A stretch of DNA of 64,000 nucleotides from Campylobacter showae (GCF_900699785.1 NZ_LR535679.1:434001-498000), one strand, 5' to 3'. Shown: positions 45,088-52,341, counted from the stretch's first letter. Notes: generated by a model from the letters alone, not told the origin. Numbers and translations are program-made.

Positions 45088-45933
45088 ATGTATAAAAAAC
45101 TACTACTGGCGGCGGTTTTATGCGCTAGCGCAAACGCGGGCTTTATCCAAGAAGGCATGCAAGCCCAGCAAAGCGGCGACCATAAAAAGCTGATAGAAAT
45201 CTACAAAAAAGCCTGCCACGAGGAAAACAAGGCCTCGGGCTGCTACAACCTTGCCGTGGTGTATTTTGAAGGCACGGGCGGTGTGGAGAAAAATTACGAA
45301 AAGGCGATAAATTTATACCAAAAAGCTTGCAATGCCAAATTTGCGCTTGCTTGCAACAACCTAGGCTACATCTACGAAAGCGGCAACGGCGCGACTCAGG
45401 ACTTTGCTAAAGCCGCCGCTTACTACGAAAAAGCCTGCCAAGATGACGAGGGCTGCACCGCACTAGGACTTCTTTATGCAAACGGCGCAGGCGTCAAAAC
45501 CGATATCAAAAAAGCCATCTCGCTCTATACCAAAGCCTGCAACTACGGCGATATGATGGGGTGCAATAACCTAGGCTACTTGCACCTTGAGGGCATGGGC
45601 GTAGAAAAAGACTACGCTAAAGCAAAATCATTTTATGAAAAGGCATGCGCTGGCGGCGTCGGCATCGGCTGCGACAACCTCGGCTTTTTGTATGCATTCG
45701 GTCAAGGCACGGAGCAAGACTATGCCAAAGCTAAAGAATTTTACGAAAAATCATGCAACCTAAACTACGACAAAGGCTGCAACAACCTAGCCATAATGTA
45801 CGCCGAGGGCAAAGGCGTCGCGGCCGACACCATCAAGGCCAAAGAGCTCTTTGACAAAAGCTGCGCAAAGGGTCTAAAAGTCGCGTGCGAGAATGCAGAG
45901 TTTTTAAAACCGGAAACAAATAAAACTAAATAA
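45088..45933 (+). CDS. Exported Sel1/Hcp-type cysteine-rich repeat protein
   Basis: 281 residues: signal peptide (about 1-17) and seven Sel1-like alpha/alpha repeats of about 36 residues, each with a conserved Cys pair (for example YQKACNAKFALACNNLGYIY), the disulfide pattern of Helicobacter cysteine-rich proteins (HcpA-C). Two-helix solenoids of this type mediate protein-protein contacts. Located between the heme lyase and the NosL protein, it may scaffold MccA assembly; no enzymatic role can be claimed. AAAAGGAG precedes the ATG. Confidence 0.85.
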   Translation: MYKKLLLAAVLCASANAGFIQEGMQAQQSGDHKKLIEIYKKACHEENKASGCYNLAVVYFEGTGGVEKNYEKAINLYQKACNAKFALACNNLGYIYESGNGATQDFAKAAAYYEKACQDDEGCTALGLLYANGAGVKTDIKKAISLYTKACNYGDMMGCNNLGYLHLEGMGVEKDYAKAKSFYEKACAGGVGIGCDNLGFLYAFGQGTEQDYAKAKEFYEKSCNLNYDKGCNNLAIMYAEGKGVAADTIKAKELFDKSCAKGLKVACENAEFLKPETNKTK

Positions 45934-45947
45934 TTTAAGGAGATAGT

Positions 45948-47084
45948 ATGATTTTACGTTCTATTTTGGGTTCGGCGCTGCTGGCGGCGCTAATGTTTGG
46001 CGCCGAAGCAAACGAGCAAGCAGGCAAGATGAAGCCGATGTTTCAAAGCGTGGATCCAAGCAAAGCTACGCTCGTAGGAAGCGGTGAGGATAAAGAGTAC
46101 TGCGCCGTTTGCGGAATGAATTTGGTTAAATTTTATAAAACAAACCACGTCTATAACGGCAAACAGGTAGCATCTCTGCACTGCTTATACGAGCTCACGG
46201 AAGGAAAAATCCCAAGCGACGCGCAGGTCGTAGATACGAAAAATCTAAATTTGATCGATGCAAATAAAGCCTTTTACGTCGTCGGTAGCAAGATCGGCGG
46301 CACGATGACTAGAAATAGCAAATACGCCTTCTCAACCGAGTCCGACGCAAAAGAGTTCCAAGCCGAAAACGGCGGCGAGATAATGGACTTTGCCAAAGCA
46401 TACGAGATCGCGGGACAGGACTTTGAGGGCGATAACAAGATGATCAAAGCTAAACGCGAGGGCGGCGTTTACGCACACGGTAAGGAATTTTACGAAGCAA
46501 ACTGCGAGAAAACCGATCCAAAAAGCTTTAAAGCTATCTCCGAGCTAAAAGCCCATCTCAAAAAGACATGCGACCAAAAGGGCGCTAGCAAAGCCCATGA
46601 ATACGACAAACACCTGCAAGCCGCGGCTTTGTATCTATGGGACGCTCCGGCAAATTTAGGCTCTAGCGATCAAGCCACAAAATCTAAGCAAAAAACGCAA
46701 AAAGCCGAGAGGATCGTCGTGCCAAAAGGCGCGCGCTGCCCCGTTTGCGGTATGCTAATCGGCAAAAACCCGCAGTGGGCGACGATGATGAAAACAAGCA
46801 AAGAGGAGCTTTACTTTGACGGCGTCAAGGATATGATGAAGTATTATTTCGAAAAAGGCAAAAAAGACGATCAAATTTACGTTAGCGACTACTACAAGCT
46901 AAACAAAATCGACGCTAGAACCGCCTACTACGTAACCGGCTCAAACGTACTCGGACCTATGGGCAACGAGCTCATACCGTTTGCCAGCGAAGAGGACGCT
47001 AAGACCTTCGCCAAAGACCACGGCGGCAAACAGATCGTCAAATTTGACGAGATAACTACGCTTTTGGTTGAGAGGTTGATGTGA
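45948..47084 (+). CDS. Exported protein with two tandem NosL copper-binding domains
   Basis: 378 residues: signal peptide (about 1-19), NosL domain 1 (about 35-155, YCAVCGM with Cys52, Cys55 and Met57), a helical Lys/Ala linker with two more Cys (about 160-250) and NosL domain 2 (about 255-375, CPVCGM with Cys264, Cys267 and Met269). NosL binds Cu(I) and helps build the copper centre of nitrous oxide reductase. I recall a NosL-type protein in the Wolinella mcc cluster (MccL). A role in delivering Cu(I) to MccA is inferred. Overlaps the next gene by 4 bases. Confidence 0.85.
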   Translation: MILRSILGSALLAALMFGAEANEQAGKMKPMFQSVDPSKATLVGSGEDKEYCAVCGMNLVKFYKTNHVYNGKQVASLHCLYELTEGKIPSDAQVVDTKNLNLIDANKAFYVVGSKIGGTMTRNSKYAFSTESDAKEFQAENGGEIMDFAKAYEIAGQDFEGDNKMIKAKREGGVYAHGKEFYEANCEKTDPKSFKAISELKAHLKKTCDQKGASKAHEYDKHLQAAALYLWDAPANLGSSDQATKSKQKTQKAERIVVPKGARCPVCGMLIGKNPQWATMMKTSKEELYFDGVKDMMKYYFEKGKKDDQIYVSDYYKLNKIDARTAYYVTGSNVLGPMGNELIPFASEEDAKTFAKDHGGKQIVKFDEITTLLVERLM

Positions 47085-47269
47085 GACTCATCTGCGTTTT
47101 AGCGGGCTTTTTCGCGATCCTTTACGTTTGTATCGGGGCGCATTATCTAGGCTTTGATAGAGTGGGCAAGGAGGCTCAGCTAAATTTGATCCAAAAATCC
47201 GTCAAAGACGCGCAAATTTCGACGAATTTTATTTCAAAAGAGTACGGGAAGTTTGTCTATGCCGAGTAA
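47081..47269 (+). CDS. Small anchored protein of the mcc copper module
   Basis: 62 residues with one N-terminal hydrophobic helix (about 3-22) and a short charged periplasmic part (FDRVGKEAQLNLIQKSVKDA). Starts with GTG overlapping the NosL stop (GTGA) and overlaps the permease start by 11 bases, so it is clearly part of the operon. I do not recognise the family. It could be an accessory subunit of the ABC transporter. Confidence 0.65.
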   Translation: MRLICVLAGFFAILYVCIGAHYLGFDRVGKEAQLNLIQKSVKDAQISTNFISKEYGKFVYAE

Positions 47270-48368
47270 AAATTTTATCGATTACGCAGTTACGCTGCTC
47301 TATAAAGACCGCGCCGATCACGCTTTTAGCTTTTTTATCTTCGCTTTTATCGTGTTTATCTTAAGCGCGGTTCTTTTCGTCTCAAGCTCCATCCAAAGCG
47401 ACCTTACGAATTTGACCCGCTCAAAGCCCGAAGTCGTCGTCGAAGCTCTGCGCGCGGGCAAACGCGACTTGATGCACGACGGCTACATCTACGACATCTC
47501 AAAGATCGCGGGCGTAGCTAGCGTAGAGGGCGCAGTCGAGGGAGAGTATTATTTCGCGCAAAAAAGAGTCTGGTTTCACATCGTCGGCGACGAAGATTTG
47601 GACGAAAACGAGATGATCGTGGGCGAAGGCGTGAAAAAAGAGATGGCGGAGCTTTATTACGAGGACGTTTTTAACTTTTTAACCGAAGAAAAAATGATCC
47701 CGATAAAGATCAACAAAATAGCGCCGCATGAAACGGGTATCGTCTCAAACGACGTTATCTATATGAATCCCGCCACCGCGCGCGAAGTGCTAAGCCTTAA
47801 AGAGGGCGAATACACGAGGCTCTACGTCGAAGTACCAAACGTCAACGAGATCAGCGAAGTGGCGCTAAAGATCCAAAACGTATATCCAAACACCGAGGTT
47901 ACGAGCATCGAGGATGGCGTGGCCAAAATAAGGCACCTTTACTACTACAAAGGCGGCATTTTCATGGTGCTTTACGTCGTGGCGATGGTTTCGTTTTTCA
48001 TCCTGCTGAAAAATCAAATTTCGCTCGCTTACGGCGAAAAGAAAAAGGAGATCGCGATATTGCGCAGTATCGGCTTTAGCGTGAGAAATATCATCGCGCT
48101 TAAATTTATCCAAAACATCGTCGTTTCTTTTAGCGCCTATTTGCTAGGCGTCGCGGGAGCGTATCTCTACGTGTTTTTATTCGGCGCGCCGTTTTTACGC
48201 GATATATTTTTAGGCAGCGAGGTGGCGAATTTTACCGATTTCACGCCGATCATCGACTTTAATATGCTATTTTTGATCTTTGTTTTTAGCGTGATTCCGT
48301 TTTTGGCATTCGTCATCATCCCGTCGTGGCGCATAGCCGTTAGCGACATGAGCGAGGCGGTAAAATGA
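47259..48368 (+). CDS. FtsX/MacB-type ABC transporter permease
   Basis: 369 residues from ATG 47259 (GGGAAG upstream; a TTG two codons earlier is less likely). Topology: an N-terminal helix (about 25-48), a periplasmic domain of about 180 residues (MacB-core-like), then three helices near 240-262, 290-312 and 335-358. This is the MacB/FtsX fold, typical of mechanotransmission and extraction systems rather than solute import. Paired with the ATPase 4 bases downstream. Substrate unknown; context suggests copper-site assembly of MccA. Confidence 0.8.
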   Translation: MPSKNFIDYAVTLLYKDRADHAFSFFIFAFIVFILSAVLFVSSSIQSDLTNLTRSKPEVVVEALRAGKRDLMHDGYIYDISKIAGVASVEGAVEGEYYFAQKRVWFHIVGDEDLDENEMIVGEGVKKEMAELYYEDVFNFLTEEKMIPIKINKIAPHETGIVSNDVIYMNPATAREVLSLKEGEYTRLYVEVPNVNEISEVALKIQNVYPNTEVTSIEDGVAKIRHLYYYKGGIFMVLYVVAMVSFFILLKNQISLAYGEKKKEIAILRSIGFSVRNIIALKFIQNIVVSFSAYLLGVAGAYLYVFLFGAPFLRDIFLGSEVANFTDFTPIIDFNMLFLIFVFSVIPFLAFVIIPSWRIAVSDMSEAVK

Positions 48369-49039
48369 ACGCGATAGAAGTAAAAAATCTCTGTAAAATT
48401 TACAATCAAAACAAACCCAACGAATTTCACGCGCTAAAAAATATAAATTTGACGGTAAAAAGCGGCGATCTAGTCATCCTAAAAGGCGTCAGCGGTAGCG
48501 GCAAAAGCACGCTACTAGGAATACTCGGCGCACTTAGCAAACCAAGCAGCGGAGAAGCGCTGATCAACGGTCGTAACGTCTCAAAGCTACCCGACATCAT
48601 GAGCTCAAATTTTAGACATAGCGAGGTCGGGTTTATATTTCAGTCTTTTAACCTGATCGAGGGGCTTAGCGTCTATCAAAACGTACTAGCGCCGCTAAGC
48701 CTAACAAGCCTTAAAAAAGCCGAGCTAAATTCGCAAATCGATCGCGCGCTAAATCTCGCCAACATCGCGCACAAAAAAGATCAAATCATCTCAAAGCTAA
48801 GCGGCGGCGAGAAGCAGCGATGCGCGATAGCAAGGGCTCTAGCGATGGATCCTAGCGTCATACTAGCCGACGAACCGACGGCAAATTTGGACAAACAAAA
48901 CTCGCTCATCTTCACCCGAATGCTGAAAAAATTTAAAGAGCTAAAAAAGACCGTCGTCGTCGCCACGCACGACATTTTGTTTGACGATCTGGACTTCGTG
49001 GACGGCTACGTGAGGATGCAGGACGGAGAGATGCTGTGA
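48365..49039 (+). CDS. ABC transporter ATP-binding protein (MacB/LolD type)
   Basis: 224 residues with Walker A GVSGSGKS (41-48), Q-loop FQSFNLIEGL, signature LSGGEKQR and Walker B VILADEPTANLD. It belongs to the branch that serves FtsX-fold permeases. Overlaps both neighbours by 4 bases. Confidence 0.88.
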   Translation: MNAIEVKNLCKIYNQNKPNEFHALKNINLTVKSGDLVILKGVSGSGKSTLLGILGALSKPSSGEALINGRNVSKLPDIMSSNFRHSEVGFIFQSFNLIEGLSVYQNVLAPLSLTSLKKAELNSQIDRALNLANIAHKKDQIISKLSGGEKQRCAIARALAMDPSVILADEPTANLDKQNSLIFTRMLKKFKELKKTVVVATHDILFDDLDFVDGYVRMQDGEML

Positions 49040-49989
49040 GCGTATTTTTATCGGACGTTGTCATCGCGTTTTTACTGATCGAGCTCATCATTATCGTATT
49101 GATGGGTATTTCGCAGTATTTCGTCGTGCGCATTATGCGGCTGTGGGACTTTAACTCGACGTCAAATTTACAATACGATCTTGAAAAACGCAACTACCTC
49201 GTAAATACGATTTTGTTTTTCGCCGTAGTTTGCAAGATAGTTTTGTTCGTATTTTTCGCGTTATCTCTAAACGAGCTAGCAGACGTAGTGCCGGGTGCCA
49301 TGTGCTCGGCGGGCGTCATCGGATCAAATCAATTCGGCGGCATTTTGCTACTGTTAAAGCTACTACTCATCTTTGGCTTTGGACTGTGGCTCATCATAAA
49401 TTCGCTTGATTTAAAGGCGACGAATTTTCCGTATTTAAAGCGAAAATACGTCATCTTCACCGCGCTTTTTATCGGCGTTTTGGTCGAATTTGCTACTGAG
49501 ATTTTGTTTTTTAGCAACGTGCCGTTAAAGGTGCCCGTCTTTTGCTGCTCGGTCGTATTTCAGGCGCCAAAGCTACCGTTTGGCTACACGAAGTTAAATT
49601 TGGTCGTCTTTTACTATGCCGTTTTTGCGGTCATTTTGGCGCTAAATTTGCTCAAACAGACGATGGCGAGCTTTGTTTGTAACCTGCTGTTTTTATTTAT
49701 CGCATACTACGCGATTACTTATTTTTTCGGGCTTTACGTCTACGAACAGCCAAATCACAAATGCCCGTACTGCATGCTAAAAGGCGAGTATTTTTACGTC
49801 GGCTACCTCATCTGGGGCTCGCTGTTTTTGGGTATTTTCTACGGTATCGCGGCGTTTTTGGTCGAGCTAATCGTGAAAAAACCTTACGAGCATTTGCTCA
49901 AAATTTCCTCTTTTTGGCTGGCCGTAAATGCTCTTGTTTGCAGCTTTTTCGTCGCTAAATACTACCTTTTGCGAGGAGTTTTATTATGA
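49036..49989 (+). CDS. Polytopic membrane protein with a CPYC motif
   Basis: 317 residues with about eight membrane helices. A loop between late helices carries KCPYCMLKGEY, and FCCSV occurs mid-protein; both may bind copper or undergo thiol-disulfide exchange. Starts with GTG overlapping the ATPase stop (GTGA). I do not recognise the family. Position between an ABC ATPase and a NosL-like protein suggests a membrane part of the same assembly module. Confidence 0.65.
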   Translation: MSVFLSDVVIAFLLIELIIIVLMGISQYFVVRIMRLWDFNSTSNLQYDLEKRNYLVNTILFFAVVCKIVLFVFFALSLNELADVVPGAMCSAGVIGSNQFGGILLLLKLLLIFGFGLWLIINSLDLKATNFPYLKRKYVIFTALFIGVLVEFATEILFFSNVPLKVPVFCCSVVFQAPKLPFGYTKLNLVVFYYAVFAVILALNLLKQTMASFVCNLLFLFIAYYAITYFFGLYVYEQPNHKCPYCMLKGEYFYVGYLIWGSLFLGIFYGIAAFLVELIVKKPYEHLLKISSFWLAVNALVCSFFVAKYYLLRGVLL

Positions 49990-50495
49990 TAAAGCAAATT
50001 TTCGCCGCCGTGCTGCTCATCGGCGTGGTGGCGCTGCTCGCGTTTTCGGTGGATACTAGCGAGGGCAAGATCGTCGTTCGCCACGGCAACGTAGAAAAAA
50101 AGCCGCTAGAAATCGAGCTAAACAAATACCTCTGCTTTGAGAGCAAGGTACTCATCAGCGACCTAAATAACACAGCTCAGGCGGTAATGCCAAACGGCGA
50201 TACGTACTTTTTCTACGACATCTCAAACTCGTTTACTTGGCTCATGCGGCAAAAGAACAAAGATGACGTCGTGCTGTGGGTGTATTCGCAAGATACCAGC
50301 CGATATATCCTAGCTAAAGACGCCTGGTACTCGCGCGTAGACATCACTCCGATGGGATACGGCATCGGCGCATACGAATACCACGTTTACGGCATCAACG
50401 ACAACTATTTCGAGGACGTCATGCTCTATGCCGCACGCGGCGAAACTCTGATAAATCCGCTAATTTTTATCTTGCTTTCGGAGAATAAAATTTAG
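49986..50495 (+). CDS. Anchored NosL-like protein lacking the CxxCGM motif
   Basis: 169 residues with an N-terminal hydrophobic anchor (about 5-21). The body reads like a NosL domain: MPNGDTYFFYDIS aligns with the 'dG.vyFdd' strand, and VDITPMGYGIGAYE matches the conserved NosL 'TPMGyG..A' end. The position of the copper motif CxxCGM holds YLCFESKVLI, with a single Cys50. So the fold seems kept and the metal site changed. Overlaps the upstream gene by 4 bases and is the last gene of the locus. Confidence 0.65.
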   Translation: MIKQIFAAVLLIGVVALLAFSVDTSEGKIVVRHGNVEKKPLEIELNKYLCFESKVLISDLNNTAQAVMPNGDTYFFYDISNSFTWLMRQKNKDDVVLWVYSQDTSRYILAKDAWYSRVDITPMGYGIGAYEYHVYGINDNYFEDVMLYAARGETLINPLIFILLSENKI

Positions 50496-50529
50496 GCTTT
50501 GAAGCCCGCTTGGCTATTTTATTCTCCGA
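50478..50529 (+). terminator. Terminator of the mcc operon
   Basis: Fourteen-base perfect arms (50478-50491 and 50516-50529, TCGGAGAATAAAAT and its complement) with an inner GGCTT-TG-AAGCC hairpin. The left arm overlaps the stop codon of the last gene. The region 50530-50771 that follows is AT-rich; besides the short repeat AGCAGTAA...AGCAGTTACTG near 50628-50665 I see no gene there. Confidence 0.8.
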
Positions 50530-50771
50530 GAAGCGCAATGGGACTGCATTTATACACATTTAATTAGTCGCATAACAATCAAGGCTGCACGCAAAACAAT
50601 ATTTTTCTATTTATTGCCAAGAACACGAGCAGTAAACATCTAAAATGTCTAGCAGTTACTGTATGATATTATTTATTTTCAAAATCTACCAAAACCATAG
50701 TGATTTAAAATTGATTGGTCTGGATATTTTTAAAGAAGTTTTTGAAACTAAAAAAATTAATAAAAAGTTGG

Positions 50772-50862
50772 TGGCGGACAGAGAGGGATTTGAACCCTCG
50801 AGCCCCGGTTAGAAGCTGCACCCTTAGCAGGGGTGTGGTTTCGGCCACTCACCCATCTGTCC
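50772..50862 (-). tRNA. tRNA-Ser (anticodon GCT)
   Basis: Reverse strand folds as a class II tRNA: acceptor GGACAGA/TCTGTCC with discriminator G and encoded CCA, D-arm GTGAGTGGCCGA, anticodon loop CTGCTAA (anticodon GCT, reads AGC/AGT), a long variable arm, and the TTCAAAT T-loop. Its 3' end points away from the prophage, so it is not the obvious attachment site. Confidence 0.95.
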
Positions 50863-51003
50863 CAAAAAAGAAACCGCATTATAATTAAATACCGCTGATA
50901 TCTTGCTTAAATTTGCGTTTTCGCGCCTGCCGCCCTCCCGCAGAAAAATAGCCGCGCAAAATTTGATCGAGTTTAAACAGCTCGCGCGTATCAAATTTGC
51001 AAA

Positions 51004-51250
51004 CTTAATCCTTCCAGAGCCACCATTTTAGCTTGGCATTGTCGGGATGGGGCGTGCTGGCGTAGTAACAGACCATGCGGTAAACATAGAGGATGCACCT
51101 GTCGCTGCCGCGTCCGAGCGCCTTTGTGCGTTCAAACATCTCGTTTGGATCCGCGCCCTTTAGCGAAGCGATATCCTCGTAGCCGAGTGCGAGCAGATCC
51201 GCCTCGGTCGCCTCGCCGACATAGGGGATTTTCTTAAAATCTATCGGCGC
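51004..51250 (-). pseudogene. cdd1-like helix-hairpin-helix gene without a start codon
   Basis: The minus strand encodes APIDFKKIPYVGEATEADLL and about 60 more residues ending KLKWWLWKD and a stop. The helix-hairpin-helix and DRCILYVYRMVCYYA segments match the Cdd1 'pathogenicity locus' family, usually 85-100 residues. The frame continues upstream into the prophage-end repeats up to a TGA at about 51332 with no ATG, GTG or TTG. So only the start and perhaps a few residues are lost, most simply by prophage insertion. The 5' flank 50863-51003 holds no gene. Confidence 0.75.
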
Positions 51251-51371
51251 GCATATAAAATGAGAGTATTTTGCATATAAAATGAGAGTGAGGCAAAAAT
51301 TACGCCTCGTTTGCTCTCATTTTAAACACCAGTTTCCCTTTTTAAACACTCTTTAAAAGCCATTTAAACTA
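51251..51371. repeat. Prophage left-end repeat array (candidate attachment or recombinase sites)
   Basis: GCATATAAAATGAGAGT occurs twice (51251-51267 and 51273-51289), start-to-start distance 22 bp; an inverted partial copy CTCTCATTTTA lies at 51314-51324, making a stem with the second copy (GAGGC/GCCTC inside). TTTAAACAC occurs at 51321 and 51341 and TTTAAACT at 51363. Spacing near two helical turns suggests protein-binding sites. Confidence 0.65.
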
Positions 51372-51584
51372 CTTGATTTTCTCTATTCTAAACACCTGAT
51401 CCCTCATACTCTCGTAGCTCTTGGCTTTTATGTAATTTTCCAACATAAATTGCAAATAGGGCGGAAAAGGTGTAGTAGATCCCCAGCCTCGTATTGTGGG
51501 ATATGGTATCCCCGATATTTCAGAAAGCTGTTTTTTTGTAAGCCCTGCGACATCTAGTAGCTTTTGAAAAATCTCTTTATCCAT
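51369..51584 (-). CDS. Small helix-turn-helix DNA-binding protein (prophage regulator)
   Basis: 71 residues. GLTKKQLSEISGIPYPTIRGWG is a Cro/C1-type helix-turn-helix; similar short proteins are frequent in Campylobacter prophages. AAAGGAG precedes the ATG. It is divergent from the early plus-strand genes, and the gap holds a set of GATAC repeats that it, or another phage regulator, could bind. Its 3' end touches the left-end repeats, making it the first gene of the element. Confidence 0.75.
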   Translation of the reverse strand: MDKEIFQKLLDVAGLTKKQLSEISGIPYPTIRGWGSTTPFPPYLQFMLENYIKAKSYESMRDQVFRIEKIK

Positions 51585-51641
51585 ATATACTCCTTTGATT
51601 TTTGCAATAGTAGCCTAAAAATACAAAAAAATCAAATTTTT

Positions 51642-51727
51642 GTATCTAAAAGATACATTTTTTAAGATACCCTTAAGTATCTATACGATACAATAACGGC
51701 ATATAAAGAGATTGAAACGATACAATC
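51642..51727. promoter_or_regulatory. Operator array of GTATC/GATAC repeats
   Basis: GTATCT-AAA-AGATAC (51642-51656), AGATAC-6 bases-GTATCT (51665-51682), and two direct copies of CGATACAAT (51686-51694 and 51718-51726) lie between the HTH gene and the divergent early genes. The two CGATACAAT copies contain TACAAT, a -10-like sequence, so binding would block a promoter. Typical phage switch layout. Confidence 0.65.
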
Positions 51728-51730
51728 TTA

Positions 51731-51800
51731 AGCAGGCGCGACGAGACAATCCGCCAAGATCACATCTCGCCGCTAGGTGCTCCCAAACGGGAGCCTTTAT
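51731..51800 (+). ncRNA. Structured leader or small RNA with an intrinsic terminator
   Basis: Hairpin 1: GCGaCGAGA (51738-51746) with TCTCGcCGC (51765-51773). Hairpin 2: GCTCCC-AAAC-GGGAGC (51779-51794) followed by CTTTATTAT, an intrinsic-terminator layout. It lies between the operator array and the acidic-protein gene, in a region with no convincing coding start, so transcripts would either stop here as a short RNA or read through. Confidence 0.5.
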
Positions 51801-51828
51801 TATACCAAAATCTAATAAAGGATCTAAA

Positions 51829-52341
51829 ATGCAAAAAGATATACTACAACAACGCGAGGCAAAATATTTCATTGATTTTGCGGACCATCAGTATTTAATA
51901 GGCGATGAATGGAAAACCGGAGATATTGAGGTTGTCGCAGAACCTACCCCAGTGATTGCGGAGTATATCGTCGCCATACCGTTTTCTGCAGGCGAGTGGG
52001 AAGAAATGGTAGATGTTCTAGACATTGATGTTGAAAGCCTAGACGAGCTAGGTAGCGCGTATGCCTATTTTGAAGACATTTGCGAAGCACTAGGGCTAGC
52101 TTCAGGTTGCAACCTAGAGGAGCTTTTGCAAGAGCTCCGCGCACGTGGTGTCAAGTGTGGAGATATAGTGAGGGCGGACGTAGACGCCCCGGAGGTTTTG
52201 GAAAAGTTTGGGGACCTGATGATATACTGCGACGGCGATGGGTATGGGGCAGGATGGAACTATCTAGAAAAAACAGCGTATATGGGCGAAACAGCTGATG
52301 GGCAGGTTATATTTGGCGAGCAATATAGAGAAGAGCTGTAG
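51829..52341 (+). CDS. Highly acidic early prophage protein of unknown function
   Basis: 170 residues from ATG 51829 (AAAGGA upstream); an in-frame extension back to 51712 crosses the operator and terminator hairpin and is rejected. By eye it has roughly 39 Asp/Glu against about 11 Lys/Arg. Motifs such as EWEEMVDVLDIDVESLDELG and YCDGDGYGAGWNYLEK are not ones I recognise. The charge, size and early position recall DNA-mimic anti-restriction proteins (Ocr, ArdA), without visible homology to them. It is followed 18 bases later by the integrase. Confidence 0.7.
   Translation: MQKDILQQREAKYFIDFADHQYLIGDEWKTGDIEVVAEPTPVIAEYIVAIPFSAGEWEEMVDVLDIDVESLDELGSAYAYFEDICEALGLASGCNLEELLQELRARGVKCGDIVRADVDAPEVLEKFGDLMIYCDGDGYGAGWNYLEKTAYMGETADGQVIFGEQYREEL

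Noticed and set aside
49036..49989. VKOR or DsbB-type oxidoreductase for the CPYC membrane protein
   Set aside because: Only one clear CXXC is present and the other Cys pattern of these families is not visible; left unassigned.
50772..50862. tRNA-Ser as the prophage attachment site
   Set aside because: Its 3' end faces away from the prophage, and about 390 bases including a cdd1-like gene separate it from the element; no copy of its 3' sequence is seen at the junction.
51251..51289. CRISPR-like direct repeats
   Set aside because: Only two copies of a 17-base repeat with a 5-base gap and no cas genes; better explained as prophage end sites.
51712..51828. N-terminal extension (39 residues) of the acidic prophage protein
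   Set aside because: The extension crosses an operator copy and an intrinsic terminator, and ATG 51829 has its own AAAGGA.
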